DNA of 64,000 nt from Glycocaulis sp050485565 (GTDB lineage Bacteria; Pseudomonadota; Alphaproteobacteria; Caulobacterales; Maricaulaceae), in assembly GCF_050485565.1 (NCBI RefSeq), contig NZ_JBJHBQ010000011.1, forward strand, positions 1-64,000, in the 5' to 3' direction. Below the pieces are notes generated by a model, which was not told the origin of the DNA, did no database searches, and saw only the letters and a list, made by a program, of their open reading frames with translations. Both the position numbers and the translations under genes were made by a program. Numbering within the stretch: position 1 is the first letter of the stretch; each line of letters starts with the position of its first letter. Below are positions 61,951 through 64,000 of this stretch, piece after piece.

Positions 61951-62412
61951 TCAAGGGGCGGGGGTGGCACCATCCGCTTTCAGTGCGGCTATTCCGGCGC
62001 GTGCCAGCGCGTCGGCGCGCTCATTGCCCGGATCGCCATTATGGCCCTTCACCCACACCCATTCGATTGAGTGGCGTTTCGTGGCTTCATCCAGCGCCTG
62101 CCAGAGATCGGCATTCTTCACCGGCTTCTTGGCGGCCGTTTTCCAGCCATTCTTCTTCCAGCCATGAATCCATTTGGTCACGCCGTCGCGCACATAGACG
62201 CTGTCGGTGACAAGGCGGACCTTTGAGGGGCGTTTGAGCGCATTGAGCGCCTCGATGGCGGCTTTGAGCTCCATGCGGTTATTGGTGCTGTCGGCCTCCC
62301 CGCCAAACAGCTCCTTCTCATGGCCCTTCCATTCCAGCAGCGCGCCCCAGCCGCCGGGACCGGGATTGCCGGAGCACGCGCCGTCGGTATGGATGGTGAT
62401 GAGCGTGCTCAC
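61951..62412 (-). CDS. rnhA: Ribonuclease HI
   Basis: 153 residues. Degrades RNA in RNA-DNA hybrids. Catalytic acids Asp10, Glu48, Asp70 and Asp134 are all present (HTDGACSGNPGPGGWG; NNRMELKAA; VTDSVYV; NERADALAR), and the basic protrusion WIHGWKKNGWKTAAKKP is complete. Starts at a GTG whose bases overlap the ispH stop (GTGA), so it is coupled to ispH. Confidence 0.97.
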   Translation of the reverse strand: MSTLITIHTDGACSGNPGPGGWGALLEWKGHEKELFGGEADSTNNRMELKAAIEALNALKRPSKVRLVTDSVYVRDGVTKWIHGWKKNGWKTAAKKPVKNADLWQALDEATKRHSIEWVWVKGHNGDPGNERADALARAGIAALKADGATPAP

Positions 62413-63353
62413 GCCACCTCGCGCGGCAGTTTGAACACCACGTCTTCGCTGGCGACGCGCACTTCCGCGATGGTCAGCTTGCGAAAACCTGCCAGCTGGG
62501 TGAGGACGTCCTCGACCAGTTCTTCAGGCGCAGACGCGCCGGCGCTGACGCCCAGAATGTCGACACCATCCAGCCAGGCGTGATCCATCTCTGAGGCATT
62601 CTGGACGAGGCGGGCATTTTTGGCCCCGGCGCGCTTGGCGACCTCCACCAGCCGCACCGAGTTGGAGGAGTTGGGCGCGCCGACCACCAGCACCAGATCA
62701 CAGCGCGGGGCGAGGGCTTTCACCGCTTCCTGCCGGTTGGTGGTGGCGTAGCAGATATCTTCCTTGTGGGGCGCGGCCATGGCGGGAAAGCGCGCCTGCA
62801 GTGCCTCCACGATGGCGGCGGTGTCATCCACCGACAGGGTTGTCTGCGTGACATAGGCGATTTTCTGCGGATCGCGCGGCGTGAAGCTTTCCGCCTGTTC
62901 CACCGTCTCGATCAGATGGATCGCGCCTTCGGGCAGCTGACCCATCGTGCCGATCACTTCAGGGTGTCCGGCATGGCCGATCAGCACTATCTCCAGCCCG
63001 TTCCTGTAATGGCGGCTGGCCTCCACATGCACTTTGGAAACCAGCGGGCAGGTGGCGTCCACATAGAGCATGTTGCGGGCCCTGGCCGTCTCCGGCACGC
63101 GCTTGGGAACGCCATGGGCGGAGAACACGACAGGACGGTCGTCGGGGCATTCGTCCAGCTCTTTCACGAATACCGCGCCCATGGCTTTCAGCCGGTTCAC
63201 CACATGCTTGTTGTGCACGATCTCGTGGCGCACATAGACCGGCGCGCCATAGCGCTCCAGCGCGCGCTCCACGATCTGGATGGCCCGGTCCACGCCCGCA
63301 CAGAACCCGCGCGGCGCGGCAAGCAGTATGTGGAGGGGCGGCAACGTGCTCAC
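62409..63353 (-). CDS. ispH: 4-hydroxy-3-methylbut-2-enyl diphosphate reductase
   Basis: 314 residues from GTG 63353 (GAGGAAAACC upstream); a TTG six codons earlier is less likely. Last step of the MEP isoprenoid pathway, giving IPP and DMAPP. The three iron-sulfur cysteines are in APRGFCAGVDRA, DATCPLVSKVH and EDICYATTNRQ, and the substrate-binding SSNSVRL is present. Operon with rnhA. Confidence 0.97.
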   Translation of the reverse strand: MSTLPPLHILLAAPRGFCAGVDRAIQIVERALERYGAPVYVRHEIVHNKHVVNRLKAMGAVFVKELDECPDDRPVVFSAHGVPKRVPETARARNMLYVDATCPLVSKVHVEASRHYRNGLEIVLIGHAGHPEVIGTMGQLPEGAIHLIETVEQAESFTPRDPQKIAYVTQTTLSVDDTAAIVEALQARFPAMAAPHKEDICYATTNRQEAVKALAPRCDLVLVVGAPNSSNSVRLVEVAKRAGAKNARLVQNASEMDHAWLDGVDILGVSAGASAPEELVEDVLTQLAGFRKLTIAEVRVASEDVVFKLPREVA

Positions 63354-63502
63354 GGTTTTCCTCAGTAGCAATGGCGCGTCGGCGTTGCTCTCGCGCAGTG
63401 CAGGGCTTAGACACTACGGGGTGTAGCAGAGTCCGGCGCGCCCGTAACCCGTACTGCCCCGTGTCTGCAACATGGTGACGAACTGGTTCTTCGGGAGACC
63501 CC

Positions 63503-64000
63503 ATGCGCTCAATCGCCGCTGTATTTGCCGCCGCCCTTGTCCTGACCGGATGCCAGAGCGTGCGGGACCGCTTCGACGGACCGCAGCCCAATCCGGGGCC
63601 GTGTCCCAATGCGTTGTCGCTGTATGACGCCCACCGTCTGGTGGAGTTCAGCGGCGAGGAGCGCGTGCTGCGCAATGTCGGTTTTACCGGCGAGGTGCTT
63701 AATGTGCGCAGTGCATGCACCTATACAGACAGCAGCGCGTCACCCATCGAGATGCAGATGGCCATCCGCTTTGCATTTGGCCGCGGCGCGGCCGCGCAGG
63801 GCAGTGAGAAAACCTATCATTATTTTGTGGCCGTGACGCGTACGGACCGCGCGGTGATCGAGCGTCAGGTCTTCCCGATCACGGTGCGCTTCCCGCCAGG
63901 GGAAGACCGGGTCGAGCTCACCGAGGAAATCGGTTCAATCACCATTCCGCGTGCAGAAGCATCAACATCCGGTTCCAATTTCGAAGTCATTGTCGGATTT
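63503..64000 (+). CDS. Lipoprotein of unknown function (partial, runs off the end)
   Basis: Starts at ATG 63503 with GGGAG about 7 bases upstream and is open to the last base (166 codons visible). A lipoprotein signal MRSIAAVFAAALVLTGC puts the lipid Cys at residue 17. The mature part is beta-rich with two further Cys (PGPCPNAL and SACTYTD), and keeps VTRTDRAVIERQVFPITVRFP near the end of the visible part. Family not recognised. Divergent from ispH across about 149 bases. Confidence 0.75.
   Translation, partial: MRSIAAVFAAALVLTGCQSVRDRFDGPQPNPGPCPNALSLYDAHRLVEFSGEERVLRNVGFTGEVLNVRSACTYTDSSASPIEMQMAIRFAFGRGAAAQGSEKTYHYFVAVTRTDRAVIERQVFPITVRFPPGEDRVELTEEIGSITIPRAEASTSGSNFEVIVGF

Overview
The window is a chromosomal segment of a GC-rich alphaproteobacterium, most likely from the Maricaulales/Hyphomonadaceae/Caulobacterales side. 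Evidence for this: a GTTC-N7-GTTC (alphaproteobacterial) LexA box in front of an imuA-imuB-dnaE2 mutasome; a DUF1476 (ATP synthase zeta inhibitor) gene beside purC; an ELM1-type protein; a DnaG whose zinc-finger ligands are mostly lost; a CC0125/CC1285-type lipoprotein; a three-part PurS/PurQ/PurL enzyme; and TadE/TadG pseudopilin-like genes. The genus is a guess from gene style only. No rRNA, tRNA, CRISPR array, prophage or insertion sequence was seen.

Layout. 0-5.2 kb: end of a membrane protein gene, a secreted CxxCH protein coupled to a beta-propeller protein, three TadG/TadE-like genes, and a PQQ-type sugar dehydrogenase. 5.2-10.7 kb: the SOS mutagenesis operon imuA-imuB-dnaE2 with its LexA box. 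10.7-19.2 kb: a stretch bounded by two inverted copies of a palindromic intergenic repeat, holding a threonine-aldolase-like enzyme, a solitary Mrr-type restriction enzyme of lower GC, a GGDEF protein, purE-purK, a TonB-like acidic protein, an aspartate-type aminotransferase and dps. 19.2-29.4 kb: a phosphotransferase/amidohydrolase pair, a periplasmic M3 peptidase, hppD with a MarR regulator, a CPA2 antiporter and small membrane or lipoprotein genes. 29.5-35.2 kb: a minus-strand run (ELM1, phosphatase-like, trxB, ABC ATPase, ABC permease, LysR) followed by a structured RNA-like region. 35.2-44.4 kb: greA and carB, then a peptide-binding lipoprotein and a subtilisin-like lipoprotein lying between carB and carA. 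44.5-49.5 kb: yqeY, a VOC protein, dnaG and rpoD. 50.3-61.9 kb: purine biosynthesis on the minus strand (purB, purC, purS, purQ, a HicB-like gene, purL), interrupted by a block of two DUF5694 paralogues, a ParDE toxin-antitoxin pair and a VOC protein. 61.9-64 kb: rnhA, ispH and the start of a lipoprotein gene.

The main themes are nucleotide supply (purE, K, B, C, S, Q, L and carA/carB), DNA replication, mutagenesis and transcription (dnaG, rpoD, greA, imuAB-dnaE2, rnhA), and envelope or peptide handling (PepF, S8 protease, retropepsin-like protease, peptide-binding lipoprotein). The most unusual features are the block inside the pur cluster, the lone HicB-like gene translationally coupled to purL, the two nested palindromes in front of dps, a three-hairpin candidate small RNA downstream of the LysR gene, and the dispersed inverted repeat flanking 10.9-19.0 kb.
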